Below, one piece after another: positions 1 through 7,850 of a stretch of 54,343 bases of DNA. The position numbers were made by a program, and so were the translations under genes. Each line of letters starts with the position of its first letter. Position 1 is the stretch's first letter. The DNA is from Chloroflexota bacterium. GTDB taxonomy: Bacteria > Chloroflexota > Anaerolineae > 4572-78 > J111. Where the stretch lies: contig BOKF01000056.1 in assembly GCA_016860845.1 (NCBI GenBank), forward strand, positions 1-54,343, in the 5' to 3' direction. The notes beneath the pieces are model-generated. The model was not told the DNA's origin. It did not search any database and was given only the letters and a program-made list of their open reading frames with translations.

Positions 1-139
1 AATTACCTAAACTACCCCTTGGCCGCCATTTTTGTCACAGAAATGGGCCTTTCGGCATCAATTTGAGGCCAATTTTGGTCAGTTTTGGCTACTTATAGCC
101 TGATATTTGAATTTTTTGACAGCCTCTTAGGAGGAACTT

Positions 140-1288
140 ATGGGCAGTTCGATCCCCTTATTCAGCGTGCGTGGGATTATGATCCGCATGCACATCACCT
201 TTCCGCTTATTTTAATTTGGGGGGCTTTGCAATTTGGCTTGTTTACCGGCGGCGGTTGGACGGGAGCCATCTTTGGCCTGATTGTCACCTTTTTGCTTTT
301 TGCCATCGTGGTGCTGCACGAACTGGGACACAGCATGGCTGCGCTGCATTACGGCGTTCCGGTTAAGCAAATTGTGCTGCTGCCGATTGGCGGTGTGGCC
401 GAGTTGGGGCGTATGCCGGAGAAGCCGATCCAGGAATTTGTGATTGCCATCGCCGGACCGCTGGTGAATTTTGCCCTGGCCATCGTCCTGGCGCTTCTTG
501 CCCTGGTCTTTGGCCAGGGTGTGGCGCTGTGGCCTTCCGCTGATCTGTTCAGCAACCTGGGCCAACTCAGTTTTACCGGCATTTTTAACTACATCTTCGC
601 TTCTAATCTCTTTCTGGGCATCTTCAATCTGCTGCCGGCTTTTCCCATGGATGGAGGCCGGGTGCTGCGGGCGTTACTGGCGACTCAGCTCAGTTATGAG
701 CAGGCTACTTCGATTGCGGCCAGCGTGGGCCAGGGGTTTGCCTGGCTGCTGGGGTTGTGGGGATTTCTTGGCGAGGGTGGCCTGTTCGCCATCTTGATTG
801 CCATCTTCATTTTTTCCGGGGCCGCCGCGGAGCGCCAACTGGTGCAAGTTCGCAGTGTGCTGGGCGACCTGACCGTGGAGCAGGCTTATTCGCGCCGGGC
901 GCAAACACTTGGCCTGCATGCTTCGCTACGCGAGGCAGTCAGATTGACTTTCGACTCCTTCCAGGCCGATTTTCCGATCTGTGATGGCGAGCGGCTGGTG
1001 GGCCTTTTGCCTTACACCCGGCTGCTGGAGGCGCTGGAACAGCACGGCCCCGATACCCCGGTGGGTGAGGCCATGCTGACCGATGTAGCTCCTGTCGGGC
1101 CGGGCGATAATCTGTTTGCCGTGCAGCAGCGCCTGTCCGAAAGCAACCTGGACGCGCTGCCTGTAGCCAAAGATGGGCGTTTTTTGGGCCTGATTACCAA
1201 CCGCGATATCAGCGAAGTTTACCGTATCGCTTCAACCCAGCCCGGTCTGATCGCCACCCTGCGCACAGAAAAGGTGAGAGGGTTGTAA
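140..1288 (+). CDS. Site-2 protease (M50) family metalloprotease with CBS domains
   Basis: A membrane zinc metalloprotease of 382 residues that should cut transmembrane substrates inside the bilayer. Residues 1-220 form several hydrophobic segments. The zinc motif HELGH lies near residue 60, and a second metal-ligand motif of the family, FPMDGGR, lies near residue 170. The C-terminal 130 residues resemble a CBS pair (the phrases 'VGEAMLTDVAPV' and 'LGLITNRDISEV'), which usually binds adenine nucleotides and gates the protease. The start is set by a strong AGGAGG site 6 bases upstream. The gene stands alone and its substrate is unknown. The M50 assignment is firm. Confidence 0.92.
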   Translation: MGSSIPLFSVRGIMIRMHITFPLILIWGALQFGLFTGGGWTGAIFGLIVTFLLFAIVVLHELGHSMAALHYGVPVKQIVLLPIGGVAELGRMPEKPIQEFVIAIAGPLVNFALAIVLALLALVFGQGVALWPSADLFSNLGQLSFTGIFNYIFASNLFLGIFNLLPAFPMDGGRVLRALLATQLSYEQATSIAASVGQGFAWLLGLWGFLGEGGLFAILIAIFIFSGAAAERQLVQVRSVLGDLTVEQAYSRRAQTLGLHASLREAVRLTFDSFQADFPICDGERLVGLLPYTRLLEALEQHGPDTPVGEAMLTDVAPVGPGDNLFAVQQRLSESNLDALPVAKDGRFLGLITNRDISEVYRIASTQPGLIATLRTEKVRGL

Positions 1289-1306
1289 TAACTTCTGTTT
1301 ATTAGC

Positions 1307-1400
1307 TGCACCCTTCGATATGCTCTTCGCTTTGCTCAGAGCTACTCAGGGTGCAACTAATCGCATCCTTCGATATGGCCTTCGGCCTACTCAGGATGCA
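1307..1400. repeat. Two tandem hairpin-forming repeats (REP-like)
   Basis: Two related units lie side by side. One runs from TGCACCCTTCGATATG to CTACTCAGGGTGCA (1307-1355) and the other from GCATCCTTCGATATG to CTACTCAGGATGC (1363-1399). The ends of each unit are complementary, so each can fold into a hairpin. They sit between two convergent genes and may help end transcription. Confidence 0.7.
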
Positions 1401-1406
1401 CACCGC

Positions 1407-2762
1407 TCATTCCTGCGCCCGCAACTGGGGCACACGCAGCCACAACCAGGTAGCAAAAACCACGGTGATCAGCGCGCTGAGGGCCACCGTGTTAGGTTCG
1501 CCGATCCACTCGGCGGCCCAACCGGCCAGCAGTGCGCCCAGCGGCATCAGGCCAAAAAAGCCCAGGGTATAAATGCTGACCACTCGCCCGCGCAGTTCAT
1601 CGGGGGCCAGGGTTTGGATGAGGTTGTTGGCCAAATTGAAGAGCACCATAAAGCCCCAGCCGGCCCCGACCAGCGCCAGCAGCGAGAGCGGCAGCCAACG
1701 CATCTGGGCGAAAAACAGGACGAACAACGGAAAAACTAGAGAACCAACCGTCAGCAGCTTGCCCCTGCCCTTAAAGTTCCCCAGGGCGGCAATCATCAGC
1801 GCGCCCGCCAACGCGCCCACGCCGCGCGCTCCCAGCAGCCAGCCGTTGGTTGTCGCATCACCCCCCAGAACGATCGTGGCCCAGGCCGGCATGAGGGTCA
1901 TAAAGGCCAGGCCAAACAAACTTACCACTGCCGCCACACTGATGATCGTCCGAATGATGACATGGGCGGCAACGTAGCGCAGCCCCTCTTTCAAATCATC
2001 CAAAGCCGCCGTGGTCCGCCGAGGAGCCAGTGAAGGTCTCAACCGCATCAGCAGCAGCGCGGTAATGACGGCGATAAAACTGACTCCATTGACGGTGAAG
2101 CACCAGGCCGGCCCCAGGAACGCGTAAGCCAGACCCGCCACCGCCGGCCCGACCACCGTGGCCAGGTTGAACATGCTGGAGTTAAGGGCGATGGCATTGG
2201 TCAAATCCTCCCGATCAACCATTTCGACCACAAACGCCTGCCGCGCCGGGGCGTCAAAGGCATTGGCCACGCCCAGTCCCAGGGCCAGCAGCACAATATG
2301 CCAGGGCTGGATCCAACCCAAAAAAGTCAACCCGGCTTGAATAAAAGCCAGAATCATCATGCTGATTTGGGTGAAGAGCAGCAGCCGGCGGCGCGGCAGC
2401 CGGTCGGCGATGACGCCGCCGTACAGCATAAACAGCCATGAAGGGACCCCCGCCGCAAAACCGACATAGCCCAAATAGGCCGGCGAGTGAGTCAACTGGA
2501 AAACCAGGTAACCCTGCGCCGTCGTCTGCATCCACGTGCCGATCAGGGAGACAAGCTGGCCGATGAACCACAGGCGGTAGTTGCGGTGTTTCAGCGCGGC
2601 AAAGGTTTGTTTGAAATTGAGACTGAACAACGGCCGCCCGCCTACCTGCTCGCCCAAAAAACGCAGCATCCGGCCATAACGGGAAGTAACGGCCTGGGCG
2701 GGGGAGTCATTGCCTGGCCGAATTGAGGGTGACTCTATTTCACGGGTCATTTTTGATTCCAT
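1407..2762 (-). CDS. MFS transporter (EntS/MFS_3-like exporter)
   Basis: A 451-residue major facilitator with about 12 hydrophobic segments, probably a drug or metabolite exporter in the cytoplasmic membrane. The loop 'GGVIADRLPRRRLL' near residue 115 is the family's motif A. The soluble N-terminal 50 residues are slightly longer than usual. The start overlaps the end of the upstream marR-like gene by 23 bp; a second ATG 12 bases further in also overlaps it. The two genes are therefore probably translated together, and the MarR-like protein probably controls the exporter. The substrate cannot be told from sequence. Confidence 0.88.
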   Translation of the reverse strand: MESKMTREIESPSIRPGNDSPAQAVTSRYGRMLRFLGEQVGGRPLFSLNFKQTFAALKHRNYRLWFIGQLVSLIGTWMQTTAQGYLVFQLTHSPAYLGYVGFAAGVPSWLFMLYGGVIADRLPRRRLLLFTQISMMILAFIQAGLTFLGWIQPWHIVLLALGLGVANAFDAPARQAFVVEMVDREDLTNAIALNSSMFNLATVVGPAVAGLAYAFLGPAWCFTVNGVSFIAVITALLLMRLRPSLAPRRTTAALDDLKEGLRYVAAHVIIRTIISVAAVVSLFGLAFMTLMPAWATIVLGGDATTNGWLLGARGVGALAGALMIAALGNFKGRGKLLTVGSLVFPLFVLFFAQMRWLPLSLLALVGAGWGFMVLFNLANNLIQTLAPDELRGRVVSIYTLGFFGLMPLGALLAGWAAEWIGEPNTVALSALITVVFATWLWLRVPQLRAQE

Positions 2763-3234
2763 CTTCGTTCCGTCTGCCTGGTTGGCTCTCAGCCTCCTGG
2801 CTCGGCGTGAAGAGCGGGCGCAAAATCTGCATGGCCTGGGTTACTGCGGCCCGTTCCTCAGTTGAAAGTTCGGCCAGCCGTTGGGCCAGGAAAGCTTGAG
2901 TGGCTGCTCGCGTGGCCTCGAAGGTCGCCTGACCTGCCGCTGTCAGGGCCAACGTTACCCGGCGGCGGTCACTGGCTGCGAGTTCCCGCGTGACCAATTG
3001 GCGGGCGACCAGGCCATCCACCAGCTTGGACATCGAGGGCAGGGCCAGCCCAATAAACTCGGCCACGTCAGACAAAGAGACACCTTGGTAGTAGTTCAAA
3101 TAAGCCAGCGTCCGAAACTGCGGCACTGACAGGTCAAGACCACGCTGGCGGCGCATCTCAGCCCGGATGGCTCGCATGACCAGCGGCGTCACCTCTAAAA
3201 CTTCATGAGCGCACTCATCCACCGAGACAGACAA
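2740..3234 (-). CDS. MarR family transcriptional regulator
   Basis: A 164-residue winged-helix regulator. The central part (residues 30-110) has the MarR pattern: 'LTVPQFRTL'-like helix, recognition helix 'LALPSMSKLVDGL', and the wing 'ASDRRRVTLALTAAGQ' with the DxRxxxxxLT signature. It is the first gene of an operon with the MFS exporter and stands divergent from the CoA-transferase genes. Its own promoter carries two AGCTAA repeats over the -10 box, a likely autoregulatory operator. Ligand unknown. Confidence 0.9.
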   Translation of the reverse strand: MSVSVDECAHEVLEVTPLVMRAIRAEMRRQRGLDLSVPQFRTLAYLNYYQGVSLSDVAEFIGLALPSMSKLVDGLVARQLVTRELAASDRRRVTLALTAAGQATFEATRAATQAFLAQRLAELSTEERAAVTQAMQILRPLFTPSQEAESQPGRRNEDGIKNDP

Positions 3235-3263
3235 ATTTACTTTCCTTTTCTAATAATTAACAA

Positions 3264-3297
3264 AGCTAACTATATCATAGCTAAATCATCGTGTCAA
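3264..3297 (-). promoter_or_regulatory. Sigma-70-type promoter of the marR/MFS operon with a candidate operator
   Basis: On the minus strand a perfect TTGACA -35 (3297-3292) is followed after 17 bases by TATAGT (3274-3269). Two AGCTAA direct repeats at 3264-3269 and 3279-3284, partly palindromic, flank and overlap the -10. They are a natural candidate for MarR self-binding. Confidence 0.65.
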
Positions 3298-3311
3298 TGG
3301 GTCGAAATGAA

Positions 3312-3339
3312 TTGACACCCCCCCGGCGCGTGTTATAAT
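3312..3339 (+). promoter_or_regulatory. Sigma-70-type promoter for the CoA-transferase operon
   Basis: TTGACA (3312-3317), a 16-base spacer, then a perfect TATAAT (3334-3339). The ATG of the first CoA-transferase gene follows 32 bases later. The promoter is only 15 bp from the divergent marR -35 box, so one regulator could affect both. Confidence 0.7.
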
Positions 3340-3371
3340 TTCTGGCAATCCCCTAACCTCAATGGTAACGA

Positions 3372-4241
3372 ATGAAAAGTAAGCTGACCTCTTTAGCCGA
3401 AGCTATTGCCACCGTTCCCGATGGCGCAGTTGTTGCCCTGGGCGGCAACACCCTCCACCGCAGCCCCTCGGCGGCGGTCCACGAGTTGATCCGGCAGGGC
3501 AAAACGGGGCTGAACCTGGTCAAAACCGCCGGGGCGTATGACGTGGACATTCTGTGCGGCGCGGGCGTGGCTTCAGCCGTGACCGCCGGGTTCGTCGGCT
3601 TTGAGAATGTCTTTGGCATGGCCGGCCTCTACCGCCGCGCCGTGGAAGAGGGCCGGGTGCGAGCTTGTGAACATGCCTGTTACAGTGTCATCGCCGGACT
3701 GCGCGCCGCGGCCCAGGGCGTGCCCTTTATGCCTGTCGCCGGCCTGACCGACTCGGACGTGCCGGCAGCGCAGGGCTTTCGCACCGTGACCGACCCCTAC
3801 ACCGGCCAGCCGGTCATCGCCGTTGCGCCGATCATCCCCGATGTCGCCCTCATCCACGTCCACGAAGCCGACCCGGAGGGCAATGCCCGCATTCGGGGGA
3901 CCCTCTTTGAGGATGGCTTGATGGTCACCGCCGCCCGCCGGGTGATTTTGACCGCCGAACGTATCGTCGAGGGGCAGACCTTTGCCGGGCAGCCGGAGTT
4001 GACAACCATCGCCGGTTTTATGGTGGACATGGTGGTGGAAGCGCCTCATGGCGCCTGGCCGTGCAGTTGCGCCGGGTTGTATGATTACGACGCCGGGTAT
4101 CTGGCAGAGTACGTACACCACAGCCGGAACGCAGAGATGTGGCAAGAGTTTCTAAGAAGGAAGATTGGAGGATTGGAAGGCTGGCAAATCCCCAATCCTC
4201 CAACCTTCCAGCCTTCCAGTTTTCCAACCCGTTCAAGATGA
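3372..4241 (+). CDS. CoA-transferase subunit A (GctA/IpdA-like)
   Basis: The alpha subunit of a class I CoA-transferase-like enzyme, 289 residues, acting on an acyl-CoA in the cytoplasm. Residues 1-255 match the glutaconate CoA-transferase A/IpdA pattern, including the glycine-rich start near residue 20 and 'RACEHACYS' with Glu100. The last ~30 residues do not look native: they are encoded by a palindromic Pro/Leu-rich repeat (4156-4233), so the C-terminus seems to have been overwritten by a repeat insertion. Its stop overlaps the start of subunit B by 4 bases. Substrate unknown; ring-degradation or fatty-acid metabolism is plausible given the acyl-CoA synthetase next door. Confidence 0.82.
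   Translation: MKSKLTSLAEAIATVPDGAVVALGGNTLHRSPSAAVHELIRQGKTGLNLVKTAGAYDVDILCGAGVASAVTAGFVGFENVFGMAGLYRRAVEEGRVRACEHACYSVIAGLRAAAQGVPFMPVAGLTDSDVPAAQGFRTVTDPYTGQPVIAVAPIIPDVALIHVHEADPEGNARIRGTLFEDGLMVTAARRVILTAERIVEGQTFAGQPELTTIAGFMVDMVVEAPHGAWPCSCAGLYDYDAGYLAEYVHHSRNAEMWQEFLRRKIGGLEGWQIPNPPTFQPSSFPTRSR
4156..4233. repeat. Imperfect inverted repeat inside a coding 3' end
   Basis: A left arm rich in TTGGAGGATTGGAAGG and a right arm rich in CAACCTTCCAGCCTTCC can pair. The element forms the last part of the subunit A gene and ends just before the start of subunit B. Confidence 0.65.
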
Positions 4242-4978
4242 GACTCGTCTCCACCTTCACCCCCGACATCATGCTGCCCATCGCCCTGGCCCGCTTGCTG
4301 CGGGATGGGGAGACGGTCTTTCATGGGGTGGCGTCGCCCCTGCCGATGATCGCCATTTTGTTGGCCAAGCGGCTGCATGCGCCCAACCTGGTTTATCTCA
4401 ACATCACCGGCTCGACCGACCCCAGCCCGGCGGCGCTGCCTGCCTCCACCGTTGACCCGCGCCTGCTCCATGGCACGCGCAGCCTAGTCACGCTGACCGA
4501 TTTGTTCGACCTGTCGGCGCGGGGCAGGCTGGACACGGCCTTTCTATCGGGCGTACAGATTGACGCCGAGGGGCAGATCAACATGAGCCTGATCCCCGGC
4601 CCTGACGGCGACGTCCACCGGCCCAAGGTGCGGCTGCCGGGTGGAGCCGGCTCGGCCTGCATCATGCCGACGGCCAGGCGGACCATTCTCTGGCGGACCA
4701 AGCACGACCCGCGCACCTTTGTCGAGCGGGTCAGCTTCAAAACCAGCGGCGGCCGGGTGGACCGTGTGGTCACGCCCCTGTGCGTCTTCCGCCGGGTTGA
4801 AGGTCGCCTGGCCGTGGAAAGCATCCACCCCTATACGTCACCCCAGGAAGTCCAGGCCCAAACCGGTTTTGCCCTCAACCTGCCCGCCAACGTACCTATC
4901 ACTCCCCCGCCCACTGCTGAAGAAATAGCCGCGCTTGAGGCGGTTGACCCGGAGAGGGTACGGTTGATAGAGTTTTAA
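4238..4978 (+). CDS. CoA-transferase subunit B (GctB/IpdB-like)
   Basis: A 246-residue beta subunit that should pair with the product of the previous gene. I chose the ATG at 4238, which overlaps the subunit A stop (ATGA) and gives the usual family N-terminus; a longer upstream reading runs through a repeat. The family phrase 'LPMIAILLAKRLHAPNL' appears near residue 35. At the place where glutaconate CoA-transferase B has its nucleophilic Glu (about residue 54) this protein reads 'LNITGST', with no Glu. That is more like IpdAB, a CoA-dependent ring hydrolase, than a true transferase. This last step is inference. Confidence 0.8.
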   Translation: MRLVSTFTPDIMLPIALARLLRDGETVFHGVASPLPMIAILLAKRLHAPNLVYLNITGSTDPSPAALPASTVDPRLLHGTRSLVTLTDLFDLSARGRLDTAFLSGVQIDAEGQINMSLIPGPDGDVHRPKVRLPGGAGSACIMPTARRTILWRTKHDPRTFVERVSFKTSGGRVDRVVTPLCVFRRVEGRLAVESIHPYTSPQEVQAQTGFALNLPANVPITPPPTAEEIAALEAVDPERVRLIEF

Positions 4979-5021
4979 GACGTAACGTGTGAAGAAGTAG
5001 TTGGTGGAAGCAAATTGCCCG

Positions 5022-5130
5022 GTATGTCATTCTGAACGAAGCGGAGCGAAGTGAAGAATCCCGCAGAGGCTATCTTAACGCCAAGTTTCGAGGGATTTTT
5101 CGCTCCCGCTGGTCGCTCAAAATGACATGA
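5022..5130. repeat. Interspersed palindromic repeat (GTCATT...AATGAC type)
   Basis: GTCATTCTGAACG at the left end and CTCAAAATGACAT at the right end can pair, with GC-rich inner parts. The same kind of element occurs at 6793-6893, 7203-7297 and 13728-13843. It fills the gap between the CoA-transferase and acyl-CoA synthetase genes. Confidence 0.7.
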
Positions 5131-5149
5131 TAGAACAAGGAGGTTCACG

Positions 5150-6766
5150 GTGCCATTCAATGAAGTCTATTATACCCCCCTCACCCCTCAGAGTTTTTTA
5201 GATCGGAGCGCCTATGTCTTTCGGGAGAAAACCGCGGTTGTCTACGGCCGGCAGCGGACCACGTACCCCGAATTTGCGGCGCGGGTCAATCGGCTGGCTA
5301 ATGCCCTGCGCGGCTGGGGTGTGGGCCAGGGGGAACGGGTCGCTTTTCTCTGCCCCAACATTCCGCCGCTGCTCGAAGCCCATTTCGGCGTGCCCCTGGC
5401 GGGCGGGGTGCTGGTAGCGATCAACACCCGGCTCTCGTCGGCGGAAATCGAATACATCCTGAACCATTCCGGGTCCCGGCTGCTCTTTGTGGACACCGAG
5501 TTGGCCCCCCTCATTGCTCCCATCCGCGAGTCGCTGGAAACGGTGCAGACCATCGTCAACATTGTGGACGATGAAGCCGGCGCGCCCGGCGAGCGTCTGC
5601 CCGGCCCCGATTACGAGAGCTTCCTGGCCGGCGGGTCGGCAGACCCCATTCCCTTCTGGCTGGAAGACGAAAACGAAACGATTTCGATCAACTACACCAG
5701 CGGCACGACCGGCCAGCCCAAGGGAGTCATGTACACCCATCGCGGGGCCTATCTCAACGCGCTGGGCGAGGGGCTGGAACTGGGCATGGACAGCCGCAGC
5801 GTCTACCTCTGGATGCTGCCCATGTTCCACTGCAACGGTTGGTGTTTTACCTGGGGCGTCGTCGCCGTGGGCGCGACCCACGTTTGCCTGCGCAAGTACG
5901 ACCCCGGCAAGGCCATCGCTTTGATCATGGAGGAGGGCGTGACCCACTTCTGCGGCGCGCCGACGGTCATGATCATGCTCATCAACGACCCGGCGGTCAA
6001 GGAGTTAAAGCTGCGCCGGCCGCTGCGGGTTGCCATGGCCGCCGCCCCGCCCTCGCCGACGATTATCCAGCGGGTGGAAGAGTTGGGGGCCGAAATTGTC
6101 CACCTCTACGGCCTGACCGAAACCTACGGGCCGCACACCATCTGCGAGTGGCAGGCGCCCTGGGATGAACTGCCGGTCGAGCAGCGCGCCCGGCTCAAGG
6201 CCCGCCAGGGAGTGGCCTACATTCACGCGGCCGATTTGCGGGTGGTGGACGAGCACATGCAGGATGTGCCCGCCGACGGCGCGACCATGGGCGAGGTGGT
6301 CATGCGCGGCAACAACGTGATGAAGGGCTACTTCAAGCGGCCCGACGCCACCGCTCAGGCCTTTCGCGGCGGCTGGTTCCACAGCGGCGACGTGGGGGTG
6401 ATGCACCCCGACGGCTACATCGAGCTGCGCGACCGGGCCAAGGATATCATCATCAGCGGCGGCGAGAATATCTCGACCATCGAGGTCGAGCAGACGCTCT
6501 ACAAGCACCCGGCGGTGCTGGAAGCGGCGGTCATCGCCGTTCCCCACGACAAGTGGGGCGAAGTGCCCAAGGCTTTTGTCACCCTCAAAGCCGAGGCCGC
6601 CGCCAGCGAGCAGGAGATCATTGACTTTTGCCGCGAGCGCCTGGCCCACTTCAAATGCCCCAAAGCCATCGAATTCGGCCCGCTGCCAAAGACCTCGACG
6701 GGGAAGATTCAGAAGTTCAAGCTGCGGGAGAAGGAATGGCTGGGGTACGAGCGCCGGATTAATTGA
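5150..6766 (+). CDS. AMP-binding acyl-CoA synthetase (AlkK/DmdB-like)
   Basis: A 538-residue ATP-dependent acyl-CoA ligase that activates a carboxylic acid through an acyl-adenylate. All family motifs are present: P-loop 'TSGTTGQPKG' near residue 185, 'PMFHCNGW' near 224, 'YGLTETYGP' near 323, 'HSGDVG' near 418, the hinge 'KDIIISGGENIS' near 435, and the catalytic lysine in 'KTSTGKIQKF' near 523. The HCNGW form is typical of medium-chain or methylmercaptopropionate ligases. The start is GTG behind a strong AAGGAGG site. With the CoA-transferase upstream it suggests a short catabolic operon. A degraded copy of its 3' end lies at 7311-7399. Confidence 0.93.
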   Translation: MPFNEVYYTPLTPQSFLDRSAYVFREKTAVVYGRQRTTYPEFAARVNRLANALRGWGVGQGERVAFLCPNIPPLLEAHFGVPLAGGVLVAINTRLSSAEIEYILNHSGSRLLFVDTELAPLIAPIRESLETVQTIVNIVDDEAGAPGERLPGPDYESFLAGGSADPIPFWLEDENETISINYTSGTTGQPKGVMYTHRGAYLNALGEGLELGMDSRSVYLWMLPMFHCNGWCFTWGVVAVGATHVCLRKYDPGKAIALIMEEGVTHFCGAPTVMIMLINDPAVKELKLRRPLRVAMAAAPPSPTIIQRVEELGAEIVHLYGLTETYGPHTICEWQAPWDELPVEQRARLKARQGVAYIHAADLRVVDEHMQDVPADGATMGEVVMRGNNVMKGYFKRPDATAQAFRGGWFHSGDVGVMHPDGYIELRDRAKDIIISGGENISTIEVEQTLYKHPAVLEAAVIAVPHDKWGEVPKAFVTLKAEAAASEQEIIDFCRERLAHFKCPKAIEFGPLPKTSTGKIQKFKLREKEWLGYERRIN

Positions 6767-6792
6767 GGGGTACAGAAGAAAAGCAACCTGAC

Positions 6793-6893
6793 ATGTCATT
6801 TCGACCCGCGTAGCGGGGAGAAATCCTCGTCGCCGGGGGTATTCAAACCTTGTCCCTGGCAGATTTCTCGGCCTACGGCCTCGAAATGACAGA
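6793..6893. repeat. Interspersed palindromic repeat (GTCATTTCGACCCGCG type)
   Basis: Begins TGTCATTTCGACCCGCG and ends CTCGAAATGACAG, so its ends pair. Nearly the same left arm is found again at 7252-7287, on the other side of the GIY-YIG gene. Confidence 0.75.
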
Positions 6894-6913
6894 AGTAGAA
6901 GGCTTGTAATCGC

Positions 6914-7204
6914 ATGAGCCAGTCCTACTATGTTTATTTGTTAACCAATTGGAACGATCAAGTGATATATGTGGGCGTAACCAACAATCTGGAACGTCGC
7001 CTTTATGAACACAAACATAAATTGGTTCAAGGCTTTACGGCAAAGTACAATGTCAACAAATTGGTTTATTTTGAAGAGACACCTGACATAAATGCCGCCC
7101 TTCACCGTGAGAAAGAAATTAAAAAGTGGCGTCGAGAAAAGAAGAATAACCTGGTGACGAGTATGAATCCTGAGTGGCAAGATTTGAGTCAGGGGTGGAA
7201 GTAA
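6914..7204 (+). CDS. GIY-YIG nuclease family protein
   Basis: A 96-residue single-domain protein of the UPF0213/YhbQ type. The GIY-YIG signature appears as 'YVYLLTN' and 'IYVGVTNNLERRLYEH' (residues 6-33), with the conserved Arg in the latter and a Glu in 'EEPD'-like region near residue 56. Such proteins are putative endonucleases of unknown target. The gene is more AT-rich than the genes to its left and is flanked on both sides by the same palindromic repeat and by two copies of an acyl-CoA synthetase 3' end, so it probably arrived by insertion. Confidence 0.88.
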   Translation: MSQSYYVYLLTNWNDQVIYVGVTNNLERRLYEHKHKLVQGFTAKYNVNKLVYFEETPDINAALHREKEIKKWRREKKNNLVTSMNPEWQDLSQGWK

Positions 7205-7297
7205 GATTTCTCGCTCCCTCTTGCGGGTCGCTCGAAATGACAGTCAGACGTAATGTCATTTCGACCCGCGTAGCGGGGAGAAATCTTCTTCGTCAGG
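7203..7297. repeat. Interspersed palindromic repeat, right copy flanking the GIY-YIG gene
   Basis: An element containing CTCGAAATGACAG followed by TGTCATTTCGACCCGCGTAG. The second part is nearly identical to 6793-6828. Its left end overlaps the stop of the GIY-YIG gene. Confidence 0.65.
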
Positions 7298-7310
7298 GCT
7301 ACTCAATCTC

Positions 7311-7399
7311 ACCACTGCCCAAGACTTCGACCGGTACAGCTTCAGAAGTTCAAGCTAAGGGAGAACGAGTGGCACAAGTACGAGCGCAAGATTAATTGA
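7311..7399 (+). pseudogene. Degraded 3' end of an acyl-CoA synthetase gene
   Basis: About 88 bases align with the last 86 bases of the intact synthetase (6680-6766). It reads 'LPKTSTG' in one frame and, after one extra base, 'QKFKLRENEW' and 'KYERKIN' up to a TGA in the next frame. The match includes the catalytic motif region and the last residues. It is too short and frameshifted to work. It could be the relic of a second paralogous gene or of a tandem duplication later split by the GIY-YIG insertion. The differences look like paralogue divergence (for example HK in place of LG near the end). Confidence 0.8.
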
Positions 7400-7462
7400 G
7401 CCGATAATTATTGAAGCAAGATAAAAATGTTACAACCTCAACTCATTCAAAATTTCGAGCAG

Positions 7463-7825
7463 ATGGCTAAATTTATTTTTGTGCCGACCAATGAGGACGA
7501 GTACAACCGATTGGTTGAATTGTTGGATGAGATTACTGATATAGTCAGGGATGACGAGGAGCATCCACTGGCGAATTTGATGGATGTCATAGGAGTCCTC
7601 ATTGAAACCTATGAAAACCAACATGTTCCAGAACCAGCCGGTGATCCCGTTGCAGCCTTAAAGTATTTCATGGAAGAGCATGGTTTAAAGCAGAAAGATT
7701 TACCCGAATTGGGCAGCCAGGGAATTGTCTCGGAAATTTTGAGCCGTAAAAGAGAGCTAAATTTAAGGCAAATCAAGGCGCTGAGTGAACGATTTAAGGT
7801 TCCGGCTGCGGTATTTATGGAATAA
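7463..7825 (+). CDS. HigA-like antitoxin / HTH protein
   Basis: A 120-residue protein with an N-terminal acidic helical part and a C-terminal helix-turn-helix ('HGLKQKDLPEL' followed by 'GIVSEILSRKRELNLRQIKAL'), the arrangement of HigA-type antitoxins. I chose the ATG at 7463, which gives the usual 'FIFVPTNEDEYNRL' beginning; another in-frame ATG lies at 7427. HigA normally follows a higB toxin, but directly upstream there is only the synthetase fragment, so this looks like an orphan antitoxin or stray regulator. It is followed after 25 bases by a second antitoxin-like gene. Confidence 0.78.
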   Translation: MAKFIFVPTNEDEYNRLVELLDEITDIVRDDEEHPLANLMDVIGVLIETYENQHVPEPAGDPVAALKYFMEEHGLKQKDLPELGSQGIVSEILSRKRELNLRQIKALSERFKVPAAVFME

Positions 7826-7850
7826 GGCTAAATTTTGGAAAGGAGATACC

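Noticed and set aside
5198..5947. Long open frame on the minus strand opposite the acyl-CoA synthetase
   Set aside because: It is a shadow frame in GC-rich DNA. The plus-strand gene has all family motifs. The same holds for long minus frames at 6005-6799 and 12559-13407.
7174..7395. ORF of 73 codons after the GIY-YIG gene as a real gene
   Set aside because: Its first half is the palindromic repeat and its second half is the frameshifted synthetase fragment.
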